A stretch of 38,688 bases of DNA from Synechococcales cyanobacterium GL140_1_metabinner_5_sub (GCA_025359065.1 JANYHM010000093.1:86571-125258), one strand, 5' to 3'; counted from the first letter of the stretch, positions 27,703-37,018 are shown. Numbers and translations are program-made. The notes: generated from the letters alone by a model not told the origin.

Positions 27703-28278
27703 TCAACTTACAGAATGTTCCTGGCTAGACGAGGGACTGGCCATACTTCTGGGTAATGGATCGAAGCAAACCCTCTGATATTCTTCCTCTGAGATTAAGT
27801 CTTCTGGTCTAACATGATCGACGAACAGTACACCATATAAATGGTCATACTCATGCTGAAAAATACGCGCCACAAAATCGCTAAAACGATTACGCTGTAG
27901 CTCTCCCTGCATATTAAAATACTCTACATCAACCCACTGAGCACGATATACTACGGCTCGGTGATCAGGGATGCTCAAACAGCCTTCCCAGCCCCCAATA
28001 TTTTCGCTGCTGCGATCGATAATTTTGGGATTGATCATCGCGGTGGGTTCCATGGTCGGAGCATGGGGGTAGCGGGGGCTGGGACGCGAGGCCAAAATAA
28101 ATAGGTTAAGACTAGCAGCCACTTGAGGTGCGGCAATTCCCACCCCATTGGTCAATTCGGCAGTGTGCATCAAATCAATGATGAGCTGGTAGATGGCTGG
28201 AGATAGGGGAAACTCGACATCCTGGGAAGTCTGACGCAGCACCGGGGCACCGATTTGAGAAATTGGTAATTTATTCAC
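27703..28278 (-). CDS. def: Peptide deformylase
   Basis: Removes the formyl group from the N-terminal methionine of new proteins; cytoplasmic metalloenzyme. It has 191 residues. All three family motifs are visible: GVGIAAPQ (45-52), EGCLSIP (98-104) with metal ligand Cys100, and QHEYDHLYG with ligands His142 and His146 and catalytic Glu143. The start is GTG; no in-frame ATG precedes the first conserved segment. The gene starts nine bases after the cobS stop, so it is the second gene of a cobS-def pair. Confidence 0.95.
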   Translation of the reverse strand: MNKLPISQIGAPVLRQTSQDVEFPLSPAIYQLIIDLMHTAELTNGVGIAAPQVAASLNLFILASRPSPRYPHAPTMEPTAMINPKIIDRSSENIGGWEGCLSIPDHRAVVYRAQWVDVEYFNMQGELQRNRFSDFVARIFQHEYDHLYGVLFVDHVRPEDLISEEEYQRVCFDPLPRSMASPSSSQEHSVS

Positions 28279-28287
28279 TGGATTTGT

Positions 28288-29043
28288 TTAGCGATACCAG
28301 AAAGGAAGAGTGAGGATGGCAAGGCCGATCGCTTCTACCCACTCTACCACTGCGCCATAAGTGTCGCCGGTGTGGCCGCCGAAAGCTCGATCGAAGTATT
28401 TGCCCACCAAGTAACTCAAGATCAATCCTACACAGGCCACTGCCGGAATTAAGATTACTGGCTGCCAGTAGAACTGTGTGGCGGCCACCATGCCCAAAGC
28501 CAACAGACCACCTAAGAGATCTGGGATAGGTTCTACTCCTTTGCGGTGCATTGCTCCTTTGCCTTCGGCTTTGAGATAGGGATAGATCGAAATTGTCAAA
28601 ACCTGCGCCCACCTAGCCCAAGCTGGAATCATTAATAACACCAGCCAGCGCTGTTGAGTAATGGCGCTCAGGCTGACAATTTTTAAACTCAGAATCGCCA
28701 CTGCGGCCATGGCACCAAAGGCTCCGGTGGTGCTGTCGGCCATCACTGCTAGGCGACGGGTTGGATCGGTTACGGCTAGACCATCAGCGCTGTCCATGGC
28801 TCCATCTAAATGGAGGCCCCCAGTAAGTAGGAGCCAAAAGAGGATGATGACCGTCGATCGCACCACCAAGGGCATTTCTAACAGCGCTAAGCCATAGTCG
28901 CAGAGGCAAAGGATGCCACCCAGAATTAGACCCATGAGGGGTGCCCAGCGGGCTATGCGACTAAAATCTAGCTCCATTTTCTGGGGAGCAGGCAAACACA
29001 GATAAAAAGTCCAAGCGGCAAGTAATGATTTCAGATTGTTCAT
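28288..29043 (-). CDS. cobS: Adenosylcobinamide-GDP ribazoletransferase (cobalamin synthase)
   Basis: Integral membrane enzyme joining adenosylcobinamide-GDP with alpha-ribazole in the last assembly step of (pseudo)cobalamin synthesis. It has 251 residues, the standard size, with about six hydrophobic segments. The signature GGLHLDGAMDSADGLA (75-90) and the following DSTTGAFGA are intact. It starts with ATG, 50 bases from the divergent gene at 29094, so both promoters must lie in that short gap; this leaves no room for a cobalamin riboswitch. No other cobalamin genes are in the window. Confidence 0.95.
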   Translation of the reverse strand: MNNLKSLLAAWTFYLCLPAPQKMELDFSRIARWAPLMGLILGGILCLCDYGLALLEMPLVVRSTVIILFWLLLTGGLHLDGAMDSADGLAVTDPTRRLAVMADSTTGAFGAMAAVAILSLKIVSLSAITQQRWLVLLMIPAWARWAQVLTISIYPYLKAEGKGAMHRKGVEPIPDLLGGLLALGMVAATQFYWQPVILIPAVACVGLILSYLVGKYFDRAFGGHTGDTYGAVVEWVEAIGLAILTLPFWYR

Positions 29044-29093
29044 TAAAAAGGTTTAATAGACTAGATATCGTACAAGGTTCAACGGCATTATTC

Positions 29094-29675
29094 ATGGATT
29101 ATCAGTACATTCAAAGAACCATTGCCCATCTGCAAGAGGCGATCGATTCTCTGGCCGAGCTTACTCCCCAGTCTCATGACATTACTGGTATTGCGGTGGC
29201 CGATGAAGTGCAAGAACATCTGAACAAAGCTCGGGCGGCCTTGAGCACTGCGATTAATCCTGAGTTGCCAGGGTATCTTTCTGGAGATATTTTGGATCAA
29301 ATGGAAAAATATGGTATCCCCCTAGAAGATTTAGAAGTTAGAGTAGCCTTGAGCAACCATCATCCCAGCCAAGTGGTGGGGGTTTTGAATGAAATCAGCG
29401 ATCGATATGCCGATATTCGGCGGCGGCGGGAATATTTTTTGGTGCGTTTACCCGAGCAGCCAGTAGAGGAATTGGGTTCGCGCCTGCCTTTTTATCAGGC
29501 CAGCGACTTTGCCTGGGCACCGCCGCCTACTCCACCCGCTACCTTGGAGGCATTAAAAAAGAAATATCAGCTCGATCGGCTAAAAAAACGCCAGCCTGCT
29601 ACGGATATTTTTGGCAAAATTGATGCTGCACAACAAGCTTGGGAACAAGCCAAGCAATCTGCCGATCCAGAATAA
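29094..29675 (+). CDS. Conserved-looking hypothetical protein, possibly coiled
   Basis: Soluble protein of 193 residues; I do not recognise a family. The N-terminal half looks helical (IQRTIAHLQEAIDSLAEL), the middle has DILDQMEKYGIPLEDLEVR and a basic RRRREYF patch, then a Pro-rich hinge (WAPPPTPPATLEAL) and a charged helical C-terminus (KKKYQLDRLKKRQ). No signal peptide or membrane helix is seen. The ATG at 29094 was chosen because the longer in-frame start at 29025 would overlap the divergent cobS start and adds residues unlike the rest. It lies upstream of the M16 peptidase on the same strand, with a 137-base gap. Confidence 0.75.
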   Translation: MDYQYIQRTIAHLQEAIDSLAELTPQSHDITGIAVADEVQEHLNKARAALSTAINPELPGYLSGDILDQMEKYGIPLEDLEVRVALSNHHPSQVVGVLNEISDRYADIRRRREYFLVRLPEQPVEELGSRLPFYQASDFAWAPPPTPPATLEALKKKYQLDRLKKRQPATDIFGKIDAAQQAWEQAKQSADPE

Positions 29676-29812
29676 TACTGGCAAAAATTTGGCAAATCTG
29701 GCTAAATTCCTCTTGTGCTAACATAAAATCTACTATTGGTAGCACCGCACACTCTGTAAAGAGCAGCAGAACTAAGATAGCAAGAAGTCATAATAATTTA
29801 AGGGTAAGTCTG

Positions 29813-32749
29813 ATGAATCTTTGGGGAGCTTGGCGACGACATCGCTGGTTTGCATTATTAGTTAACGCCGCACTCTGCGCGATCTTAGCTGGGCCAGTGT
29901 TAGCCTTTGCGAGTCAGGCAGCAATCAATCCCAACACCCCAGAGAATCCTGGCAATATCGACCCGGCAGCCATTGCTAGCACCACCGAATCATTGACTAA
30001 GGACGTAAGACGCACTGTTTTAAAAAATGGCATGGTGGTCTTGACCAAAGAAGTTCATAATGCCCCAGTGGCCACTGTCCAGGTTTGGTACAAAATTGGC
30101 TCTCGGAATGAAGCCCCTGGGGTTAATGGTATTGCTCACCAGCTAGAGCACATGTTGTTTAAAGGCACCAAAACTCGCCCAGTACAGTTTGGTCGCTTGC
30201 TCAGCGCTTTAGGCAGTGATTTTAATGCTTTTACTAGCTATGACCACACCGTTTATTATGAAACCTTAGAACGCAACAAAATATCCAGCGCTTTGGCTTT
30301 AGAAGCCGATCGAATGCAGTTTGCCAATATTGATCCAAAACTATTGGAAGGCGAAAAGCGAGTAGTAATTTCAGAATTGCAGGGCAACGAAAACAGCGCA
30401 GCCTATCGCTTGGGCAAAGCAGTCCAAGAACTCGCTCTACCCGATAGCCCCTACGGTCTTTCGGTCGGTGGCACCAAAGCAGACGTACAGACTTTTACTG
30501 AGCCACAGGTTCGATCGTACTATTCTTCTTATTATTCTCCGAACAACGCAGTATTGGTACTAGTTGGCGACTTCGATACCAATAAGGTTTTGGCAGAAGT
30601 GCGAAATATTATGGAGCCAATTCCTAGCCGCCCCATTACTGTTAAAACCCCTGTAGCGACTCCTCGAATAGTCAAATCTCGCGCCATTACCTTGCGGGAA
30701 CCGGGCAGCAATGCCTTGATTAATGCGGTTTATCCTCTCCCAAACGCCAGTGACCCAGATGTACCAGCGTTAGACGTGATGAATTACATTCTTAGCGTTG
30801 GACGCAGCTCACGACTGTATCAGCAGTTAGTAGAAACTGGAAAGGTCAGCAGTGTCAGTGCTGGTGCTGCTAACTTAGCAGGCAGTGGCTGGTATGAATA
30901 CAGTGCTACCACCGATCCTGGTAAGCCATTGGCGCAAATTGACAAAGTAATTCAGGCCGAAATCGGTAAAATGAAAAAGACTGCTGCTAGCAAAGTAGAA
31001 ATCGATCGGGCGAAGTCTCAACTCCGTGCTGGATACCTACTTTCTTATCGGGATATTGGCAGTCAAGCCCGTCAGTTAGGCAATGACGAAACCACTTCTG
31101 GCGACTATCAGTTTACTGATAAGTATTTGGCCAATGTCCAAAAAGTCACAGCCGCCGATGTGCAGCGGGTGGCTAGCAAGTACTTGGTACCCAGTAAGCG
31201 GGTTGTTGGTTTCTTTGAGCCAGATAACAGCAAAGGAAAACCGGCTAGCGGTGGAACAGGACACAATGCTGCTGCTAATTTAGGCGCTCCATTAGATCCG
31301 AGTGAACTGCAAAAATATTTGCCAAAAGCTCCGGTAGACAGCTTAGCTAGCAATCAAAGCCTACCTCAGGCAACTGTTTTACCCAACGGTATGAAGCTAT
31401 TACTGTTACGAGATCCTAGTAGTCCGACAGTCACACTTCAGGGCAATATTACTGCCGGTACTGAGTTTGACTCTACAGCCAAGGCTGGGGTGGCTAATCT
31501 CACGGCTAGTAACCTGATGAATGGCACTACCTCTAGATCTGCATTAGAAATAGCCAAGGGTCTAGAAAATCGTGGTGCAAGCTTAGGCTTTAGTGCTAGT
31601 AGAGAAGGGGTGACGATCGGCGGTAATGCTCTCGATGAAGACTTACCAGTATTAATTCAAACTCTGGGAGACGTGCTGCAAAACGCCAGCTTCCCGGCTA
31701 AGGATTTTGCCAATAGTCGGCAGCGGGCACTTACGGCTTTGCAAGCTGAGCTAGACAACCCTAGCTCCGTAGCGCGACGACGTTTCCAGCAAGCCATTTA
31801 TCCTCAGAATCACCCTTTTACTAATTTTCCTACTCTAGCCACCCTGAAATCAATTAATCGCCAGGAGTTAGCGCAGTTTTACAGTCAAAATTACCAGCCT
31901 CAAAACACCCAAATAGCTTTGGTTGGTAATTTTGACCCGACCACTGTTAAACAGTTGCTAGAAAAAACCTTTAGTAATTGGCAAGGTAAAGCGAAGAGTC
32001 AGGCTCTAAGCTATGCAGAACCCCAGCTACCTGCCAAAAATGTGGTGATTCAGCCGACGATCGTGGGCAAAACTCAGTCGGTAACGATCATGGGCAACAA
32101 AGCAATTAATCGCCGAGATCCACGTTTCTATGCGGCTTTGGTTCTCAATCAAGTGTTGGGTGGCGACACTCTCTCTAGCCGTTTAGGCACCGAAATCCGC
32201 GATCGGCTGGGTCTCACTTACGGTATCTATAGCAGCTTTGCGGCTGGTAAACGTCAGGGGACATTCTTGATTTCGATGCAGACTGACCCTAACAATGCCA
32301 ATTTAGCAGTCGAAAAAAGCATTGAGCTAATCCGTGAGGTGAAAAACAAGGGTCTATCAGCAGCCGAGGTAGATAATGCTAAGCAGTCGATTGCCAGTAA
32401 CTACACTGTAGAACTTGGTTCTGCTGATGATGTAGCCGGTACTAGCCTCAGCAACTTGGTCTATGGTTTGCCAGAAAATGAGATTCGGGAGTTTCCAAAT
32501 AAGATTCGATCGGTCACGTTGGCTCAGGTGAACCAAGCAGCCAAAGAGCTGCTGCACCCCGATAATTTCGTAGTGATTACAGCGGGACCACCGTTAGGTA
32601 ATAAATCCAATGGCAAACCAGAAGATGCAAAACCAACCGAAACACTTTCTACGGAGCCAACTCAGGAGAAATCAAACAAGCTTCTAGAATCTCCGCTGGT
32701 AACACCTAGTGAGGAAAAAGCTAGTTCTGAAAAAACACCGAAAGCTTAA
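29813..32749 (+). CDS. Exported M16 zinc peptidase with both halves in one chain
   Basis: Pitrilysin/insulinase-superfamily peptidase of 978 residues. An N-terminal signal or anchor (about 11-32, LLVNAALCAILAGPVLAFA) sends it across the membrane. The first half carries the inverted zinc motif HxxEH as HQLEH (109-113) and the downstream ALEADRM region. The second half (from about 500) is a second M16 repeat without HxxEH but with the RxxxxY-type element IRDRLGLTYGIY, the usual partner arrangement. Two-chain M16B enzymes split these parts into two genes; here they are fused. The C-terminus is Lys/Glu/Pro-rich and probably disordered. The ATG at 29813 is supported by AAGGG eight bases upstream; an in-frame start at 29639 would hide the signal peptide and overlap the preceding gene. 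Confidence 0.93.
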   Translation: MNLWGAWRRHRWFALLVNAALCAILAGPVLAFASQAAINPNTPENPGNIDPAAIASTTESLTKDVRRTVLKNGMVVLTKEVHNAPVATVQVWYKIGSRNEAPGVNGIAHQLEHMLFKGTKTRPVQFGRLLSALGSDFNAFTSYDHTVYYETLERNKISSALALEADRMQFANIDPKLLEGEKRVVISELQGNENSAAYRLGKAVQELALPDSPYGLSVGGTKADVQTFTEPQVRSYYSSYYSPNNAVLVLVGDFDTNKVLAEVRNIMEPIPSRPITVKTPVATPRIVKSRAITLREPGSNALINAVYPLPNASDPDVPALDVMNYILSVGRSSRLYQQLVETGKVSSVSAGAANLAGSGWYEYSATTDPGKPLAQIDKVIQAEIGKMKKTAASKVEIDRAKSQLRAGYLLSYRDIGSQARQLGNDETTSGDYQFTDKYLANVQKVTAADVQRVASKYLVPSKRVVGFFEPDNSKGKPASGGTGHNAAANLGAPLDPSELQKYLPKAPVDSLASNQSLPQATVLPNGMKLLLLRDPSSPTVTLQGNITAGTEFDSTAKAGVANLTASNLMNGTTSRSALEIAKGLENRGASLGFSASREGVTIGGNALDEDLPVLIQTLGDVLQNASFPAKDFANSRQRALTALQAELDNPSSVARRRFQQAIYPQNHPFTNFPTLATLKSINRQELAQFYSQNYQPQNTQIALVGNFDPTTVKQLLEKTFSNWQGKAKSQALSYAEPQLPAKNVVIQPTIVGKTQSVTIMGNKAINRRDPRFYAALVLNQVLGGDTLSSRLGTEIRDRLGLTYGIYSSFAAGKRQGTFLISMQTDPNNANLAVEKSIELIREVKNKGLSAAEVDNAKQSIASNYTVELGSADDVAGTSLSNLVYGLPENEIREFPNKIRSVTLAQVNQAAKELLHPDNFVVITAGPPLGNKSNGKPEDAKPTETLSTEPTQEKSNKLLESPLVTPSEEKASSEKTPKA

Positions 32750-32784
32750 TCAACTTAGGAAGATTATTGAAGTTTTACCAGATA

Positions 32785-34584
32785 TCAAGAACCAGGAACA
32801 GTCACAGTTTGCTCACCACCTAAATTAAAAGCCTGATGGACAACCTGTAGAGCATTAACACCCTGATCTCGATCGACCACACAGCTCACCCGAATTTCGG
32901 AAGTAGCAATAATATGTAAATTAATCCCAGCCTCCGCCAGCGCCTGAAACATCCGGCTAGCAATACCGGGTGTTCCAACCATCCCCGAACCCACAATGCT
33001 AATTTTCGCGATCGATTCATTCAGCACCACCTCGCCATAGCCCAGATCACCTCTGGCAGCATCTAGAACTTTCTGTGCCTCACTGGCATCCCGTGGTCCC
33101 TTACCCACCTCCGACTGCGCCACCGTAAACGCAATGTCACGAGTAACGATACCGTTGATCGATCTAGTGCGCTGCGACTGCACGATCGTATCCACACTAA
33201 TGTTCCGCTGCGCCAGCAAAGTAAAAATCTTCGCCGCCATCCCAGGTCTATCGGGCACATTCAACACTGCCACCCGTGCCTGCTTCATATCCAAGGCCAC
33301 CCCACGCACCGGCACTGTGGGTAGATTGCCATCAGGAGCTGCCGAAATATTAATCGCAAAATGCTGACAAAGAATCGCAATCGCCCGATCGCAATCTTTC
33401 GCAGCGATCGCACAGCTCACTTTGATCTCCGAAGTAGAAATAAGCTGAATATTGATACTCGCCGCCGCCAGCAATTCAAAAATCTCTGCTGCGATCGCCG
33501 GACGACCGATCATTCCAGCACCACTAATACTAATTTTCGCAATGTGGTCTTCTACAATCACTTCTGCCCCACCTAACTGGGGAGCCAAAGCTTCCGCCAC
33601 AGCTTGAGCACGGGACAACATCGACTGATTGACAGTAAAAGCAATATCGTTACTATTGCCATCATGAATCGACTGCAAAATCAGATCCACATCAATTCCT
33701 TCTCGCGCCATCGCCCGGAAGATTTGACCGGCAATTCCTGGTCGATCGGGCACGTGCAGCAGAGCAATTTTGGCTTCGTTGGTAGTAAACTCCACCGCAT
33801 CCACAGCCGGAGCCAGTTCTAAATTAGCCAGCGATCTGGGCATAATGTTCTGAGAACGCACCATGGTGCCCGGATCATGAGTCCAACTTGATCGCACCAC
33901 CAACGGCACCGCATAATTCCGCGCAATCTCCACCGCCCGAGGATGCAGCACCTTGGCTCCTAAGCTAGCCAACTCTAACATTTCATCGGCAGTAATTTCA
34001 GTCAAAAGCTGAGCATTGGGCACCAAGCGCGGATCGGTGGTGTAAACCCCAGGCACATCAGTATAAATCTCACAAAAATCTGCCTTCAAAGCTGCCGCCA
34101 AAGCCACCGCCGAAGTATCCGAGCCACCCCGACCCAAAGTAGTAATCTCTAGGTCATCTGCTGAACTAATTCCCTGAAAACCAGCCACCACCACAACTTC
34201 TTGCTGATTTAAGTGCCGCTGAATTCGATCGGTCTTAATTCCCACAATCCGGGCGCGGGTATGCTCTTTTTCGGTAATAATCCCTACCTGGCCACCAGTC
34301 AAAGAAATCGCCGCCTGACCTGCGGCCTGCAAAGCCATACTCAACAGCGCAATGGTCACTTGCTCACCGGTGGCCAGCAACATATCCATTTCTCGGCGAG
34401 AAGGCTCATTGGTAATATCTTGCGCCAGTGCCACTAAACCATCGGTGGCCTTGGCCATTGCCGAAACCACCACTACCACCGAGTTACCGGCACGCACGGT
34501 TTGAATTACTCGATCGGCTACCTTTTTGATTCGCTCTGCCGAACCAACCGATGTACCGCCGTATTTTTGCACAATCAATGCCAC
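32785..34584 (-). CDS. lysC: Aspartate kinase with four ACT domains
   Basis: Phosphorylates aspartate, the first step toward lysine, threonine and methionine. With the GTG start at 34584 it has 599 residues, the cyanobacterial length, and begins VALIVQKYGGTSVG (written with initiator Met). Catalytic-domain landmarks are VVVVSAMAKATDGLV and GRGGSDTSAVALAAAL. The regulatory half is duplicated: two ACT pairs (each with a DRPGIAGQIF or DRPGMAAKIF segment and the INIQLISTSEIKVSC or INLHIIATSEIRVSC segment), where most bacterial enzymes have one pair. A longer in-frame GTG at 34611 would add nine residues; AGAGGA precedes 34584, so I prefer the shorter form. It converges with the M16 gene, 35 bases apart. 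Confidence 0.95.
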   Translation of the reverse strand: MALIVQKYGGTSVGSAERIKKVADRVIQTVRAGNSVVVVVSAMAKATDGLVALAQDITNEPSRREMDMLLATGEQVTIALLSMALQAAGQAAISLTGGQVGIITEKEHTRARIVGIKTDRIQRHLNQQEVVVVAGFQGISSADDLEITTLGRGGSDTSAVALAAALKADFCEIYTDVPGVYTTDPRLVPNAQLLTEITADEMLELASLGAKVLHPRAVEIARNYAVPLVVRSSWTHDPGTMVRSQNIMPRSLANLELAPAVDAVEFTTNEAKIALLHVPDRPGIAGQIFRAMAREGIDVDLILQSIHDGNSNDIAFTVNQSMLSRAQAVAEALAPQLGGAEVIVEDHIAKISISGAGMIGRPAIAAEIFELLAAASINIQLISTSEIKVSCAIAAKDCDRAIAILCQHFAINISAAPDGNLPTVPVRGVALDMKQARVAVLNVPDRPGMAAKIFTLLAQRNISVDTIVQSQRTRSINGIVTRDIAFTVAQSEVGKGPRDASEAQKVLDAARGDLGYGEVVLNESIAKISIVGSGMVGTPGIASRMFQALAEAGINLHIIATSEIRVSCVVDRDQGVNALQVVHQAFNLGGEQTVTVPGS

Positions 34585-34893
34585 TGGATTTGCTTCCTCT
34601 ACTTGCTGCACCGTCTATTATGGCGTAGGTGGGTGATTTGGACAATCTGTGTGCTCTTGATCTCGTGGTAGTCACAGCCTCATACTGGTCAAAATCGCGG
34701 CAAAATGCAGAGTCTTGCTAGAAGATTGATCACAATTTTCTGAGCGACTGTTCTTGAACTCCAGCTTCACTCTTTCTCAAAATTGAATCCGATCGGCTTT
34801 GAGCGCTGTAAACATCTAGAGGCTACTTTCCACATTATTTTCTACATTGGTAGCCCGATCAAACTAGACTTTGTCTCATTACTGGAGTAATTC
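34585..34893. promoter_or_regulatory. Divergent intergenic region between lysC and the thioredoxin/CcdA cassette
   Basis: 309 bases with no gene. It must carry the promoters of lysC (leftward) and of the thioredoxin cassette (rightward). GGAG (34884-34887) six bases before the ATG at 34894 is a good ribosome site. I could not assign convincing -35/-10 pairs or an operator. Confidence 0.5.
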
Positions 34894-35355
34894 ATGCGTA
34901 AGCTTACAACCATCTTTTTGGGTTTGACCTTGGGAAGCCTGACCATTTTAGAATTGCCTGCTCAGGCCACTAATACTCAGCAAAATGCTGCGTCGGCTCC
35001 TGTCACAACCATCGCTCAGCTAAGTCAGAAATTGCAGGGTAAGCCTGTTGTGGTAGAAATTTACGCGAGCTGGTGTCCAGCCTGTAAAAATGTCGCTCCA
35101 ACTGTTGCTCAATTGAGAAAACAATACGCGGGCAAAGCTAACTTTTTGGTTTTTGATGTCAGCGACCAAGGCTCTACTTCCCGCTCCAAAAATGCTGCTC
35201 AGCAAGCTGGTCTGAGTCAATTTTTCTCCCAAAACATCTCCCAGACTGGCTTAGTGGCCATTATCGATCCGGCTACCGGGAATGTTTTGGCGCAACATCG
35301 TAACAATCCAGATAAATCAGACTATGTAAGCGTGTTAGATGCCGCCATCCGATAA
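34894..35355 (+). CDS. Exported thioredoxin-like protein (CPAC active site)
   Basis: Protein of 153 residues with a cleavable signal peptide (about 1-25, ending AQA) and a thioredoxin fold carrying the redox motif WCPAC (Cys61, Cys64) in VVEIYASWCPACKNVAP. The later conserved segment ISQTGLVAIIDPATG holds the place of the cis-Pro region. It should act in the periplasm or thylakoid lumen, exchanging disulfides with target proteins and with a CcdA-type membrane reductase. The protein encoded at 35594 is a close paralogue. A good GGAG ribosome site precedes the ATG. It is first in the apparent cassette. Confidence 0.9.
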   Translation: MRKLTTIFLGLTLGSLTILELPAQATNTQQNAASAPVTTIAQLSQKLQGKPVVVEIYASWCPACKNVAPTVAQLRKQYAGKANFLVFDVSDQGSTSRSKNAAQQAGLSQFFSQNISQTGLVAIIDPATGNVLAQHRNNPDKSDYVSVLDAAIR

Positions 35356-35369
35356 GGCGACATTGCTTA

Positions 35370-35462
35370 TAGCGATTTCATCTTGAGTGAAGTACACAAA
35401 AATCTTTATCTGAAGCTACTTTCAGCCCTATTAGATGTACTTCACTCGCAGTGAATTTGCTA
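35370..35462. mobile_element. MITE-like element with TA-flanked inverted ends
   Basis: An 89-base unit (35372-35460) bounded by TA on both sides. The outer 25 bases of each end are inverted copies matching at 19 of 25 positions, including a perfect 12-base block GAGTGAAGTACA (35385-35396) against TGTACTTCACTC (35436-35447). It has no coding capacity. TA flanks and short inverted ends are the hallmark of IS630/Tc1-mariner-driven MITEs. Internal hairpins CTGAA/TTCAG (35410-35425) and TTCACT/AGTGAA (35441-35455) compete with the long pairing. An alternative reading is an RNA regulatory hairpin. Confidence 0.6.
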
Positions 35463-35593
35463 TGTATCGTGGGTGATGGAGAATTTTATAGGTTTTCTTA
35501 AAGAACTTTATTTCCCCTAAATCCGATCATTTTGAAGGCTGGTATATCTATGAGAGAGCAAATTATTCAGTTTAGTCTGAGGAAATAAAAGTT

Positions 35594-36094
35594 ATGAGTA
35601 TGAGACGTTTTGTGCCAATTGCACTAATATCTATTTTGTCTTTGGGAATAATTACGAGCTGCTCTCAATCGGCAAAAACCCCGGAAGCTAATGTCAAAAC
35701 AGATCCAGTTCCCCCAACTGTAGCTAAACCGATTGCAGCGGCTGGCGGATTGGCCATAGAACTACAAGGTAAGCCAGTGGTAGTTGATATCTATGCAAGC
35801 TGGTGCCCAGCCTGCAAAAATGTGGCTCCAACTTTGGCGCAGCTTAAGAAAGAATATGCTAGCAAGGCTAACTTTGTGGTGTTGGATGTAAGCAACAAAG
35901 ATTCTACAGCCAAAGCCACTGCTAGAGCCAAGGAATTAGGGCTAGATAAATTCTTGGCTAAGAATATTAGCCAAACTGGATTAATTGCCATTATAGATCC
36001 AGCTACTTCTAAAGTTATAGCTGAAGAGCGCGATGATGCTGAAATAGCTACTTATAAAAAACCGCTAGACACCTTTATTACTAAGGCTAAGTAG
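35594..36094 (+). CDS. Thioredoxin-like lipoprotein (CPAC active site)
   Basis: Protein of 166 residues. Its N-terminus is a lipoprotein signal: basic start, hydrophobic core and lipobox ITSC with Cys23 as the lipid-modified residue. A Pro/Ala-rich linker of about 30 residues then leads to a thioredoxin fold with WCPAC (Cys71, Cys74). The fold is nearly the same as in the preceding protein (VVDIYASWCPACKNVAP, ISQTGLIAIIDPAT), so this is a tandem duplicate that is membrane-tethered where its sister is free. GAGGA precedes the ATG. The MITE-like element lies in the 238-base gap between the two genes. Confidence 0.9.
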   Translation: MSMRRFVPIALISILSLGIITSCSQSAKTPEANVKTDPVPPTVAKPIAAAGGLAIELQGKPVVVDIYASWCPACKNVAPTLAQLKKEYASKANFVVLDVSNKDSTAKATARAKELGLDKFLAKNISQTGLIAIIDPATSKVIAEERDDAEIATYKKPLDTFITKAK

Positions 36095-36160
36095 CTGAAA
36101 AATAGTGCGCACTGATTTTTATTGTCCACGTCCAGAAATCATGATTTTAGTGAGAATCCC

Positions 36161-37018
36161 ATGTCTGAGCTACCTAATGAGTTAACCACTCCAGAGTCTG
36201 TCAAGAGAAGACGGCCAATTTCTAAAAAATGGCTGATCTATTTTGGCTTGGGCTTACTGGCTCTTTTTGTAGTTGTGCAGCTTGGGCCAGTAATTAGCCA
36301 GCCGATCGAACAGTTGCTGTCTGGGGTAGAGCGTAGTTACCAAAATTGGTTTAAGCTCCAAAATACCAGCAACCCGATCATGCTGATAGTTTTGGCCTTT
36401 TTGGGTGGCTTGTTAGCCAGTGTTTCTCCCTGTATTTTGGGGATGTTGCCGGTTAATTTAAGCTACATTGGTACCCTTAAGATCAAATCTCGCTGGGATG
36501 CTTTTGTCCAGGCTGGCTTATTTGTGTTGGGCACAGTGACGGTTTTAAGTTTGGTGGGCTTTTTTGCCTCGTTTATTGGAGCCTTTACTGTCTTGTACAA
36601 AGGCCACCTCAATCTGGCGGTGGGTTTGATTATGACTCTAATGGGTTTGTGGTTAATCGGAATTATCAATATTCCGTTGCCCACAACAAATATTCCGCTA
36701 CCTAAGTCGGCTGGTTCTTATGGGGTGGGTTTTACTTTTGCTTTGGTGAGTTCGCCCTGCGCTAGTCCAGTGCTATTTGCGGTGTTGACGGCAGCGGCAG
36801 CAAGTGGTTCTCAGGCTTTGGGAATGTTGACAATGGTGAGCTATGCTTTGGGTTACACCATGCTGATTTTCTTGGCGAGTTTGTTTACAGGCTTAGCAAA
36901 GCAGAGTCGCAAATTGCTACAGCATTCTGAGATGGTAATTCGGTTTGGGAGCGTAGCTCTGATTATTACGGGCATTTACTATCTATTTTCTGGTGCTAAA
37001 TGGTTCGTCGGATCTTAA
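36161..37018 (+). CDS. CcdA/DsbD-like transmembrane thiol reductase, longer form
   Basis: Integral membrane protein of 285 residues. A cytoplasmic N-tail (about 1-27), one extra helix (about 29-47), then a six-helix CcdA/DsbD core. The two redox cysteines sit in the family positions: SPCILGMLP early in helix 1 and SSPCASPVLF in helix 4. Such proteins pass electrons from cytoplasmic thioredoxin across the membrane to exported thioredoxin-like partners. The two genes upstream encode just such partners, so function in one relay is likely. The ATG at 36161 was preferred to an in-frame TTG at 36122. It is 66 bases after the lipoprotein gene. Confidence 0.88.
   Translation: MSELPNELTTPESVKRRRPISKKWLIYFGLGLLALFVVVQLGPVISQPIEQLLSGVERSYQNWFKLQNTSNPIMLIVLAFLGGLLASVSPCILGMLPVNLSYIGTLKIKSRWDAFVQAGLFVLGTVTVLSLVGFFASFIGAFTVLYKGHLNLAVGLIMTLMGLWLIGIINIPLPTTNIPLPKSAGSYGVGFTFALVSSPCASPVLFAVLTAAAASGSQALGMLTMVSYALGYTMLIFLASLFTGLAKQSRKLLQHSEMVIRFGSVALIITGIYYLFSGAKWFVGS

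Noticed and set aside
28271-28612. 113-residue minus-strand open frame
   Set aside because: Out-of-frame shadow of cobS, very Arg/Ser-rich; the cobS frame carries all family motifs.
29025-29093. Longer N-terminus for the unknown protein beside cobS
   Set aside because: Would overlap the divergent cobS start and adds 23 residues unlike the rest of the protein.
29044-29093. Cobalamin riboswitch upstream of cobS
   Set aside because: Only 50 bases separate the divergent genes and no B12-box-like sequence is seen; a riboswitch needs about 200 bases.
29639-29812. Longer N-terminus for the M16 peptidase
   Set aside because: Would overlap the preceding gene and bury the signal peptide; the ATG at 29813 has a good ribosome site.
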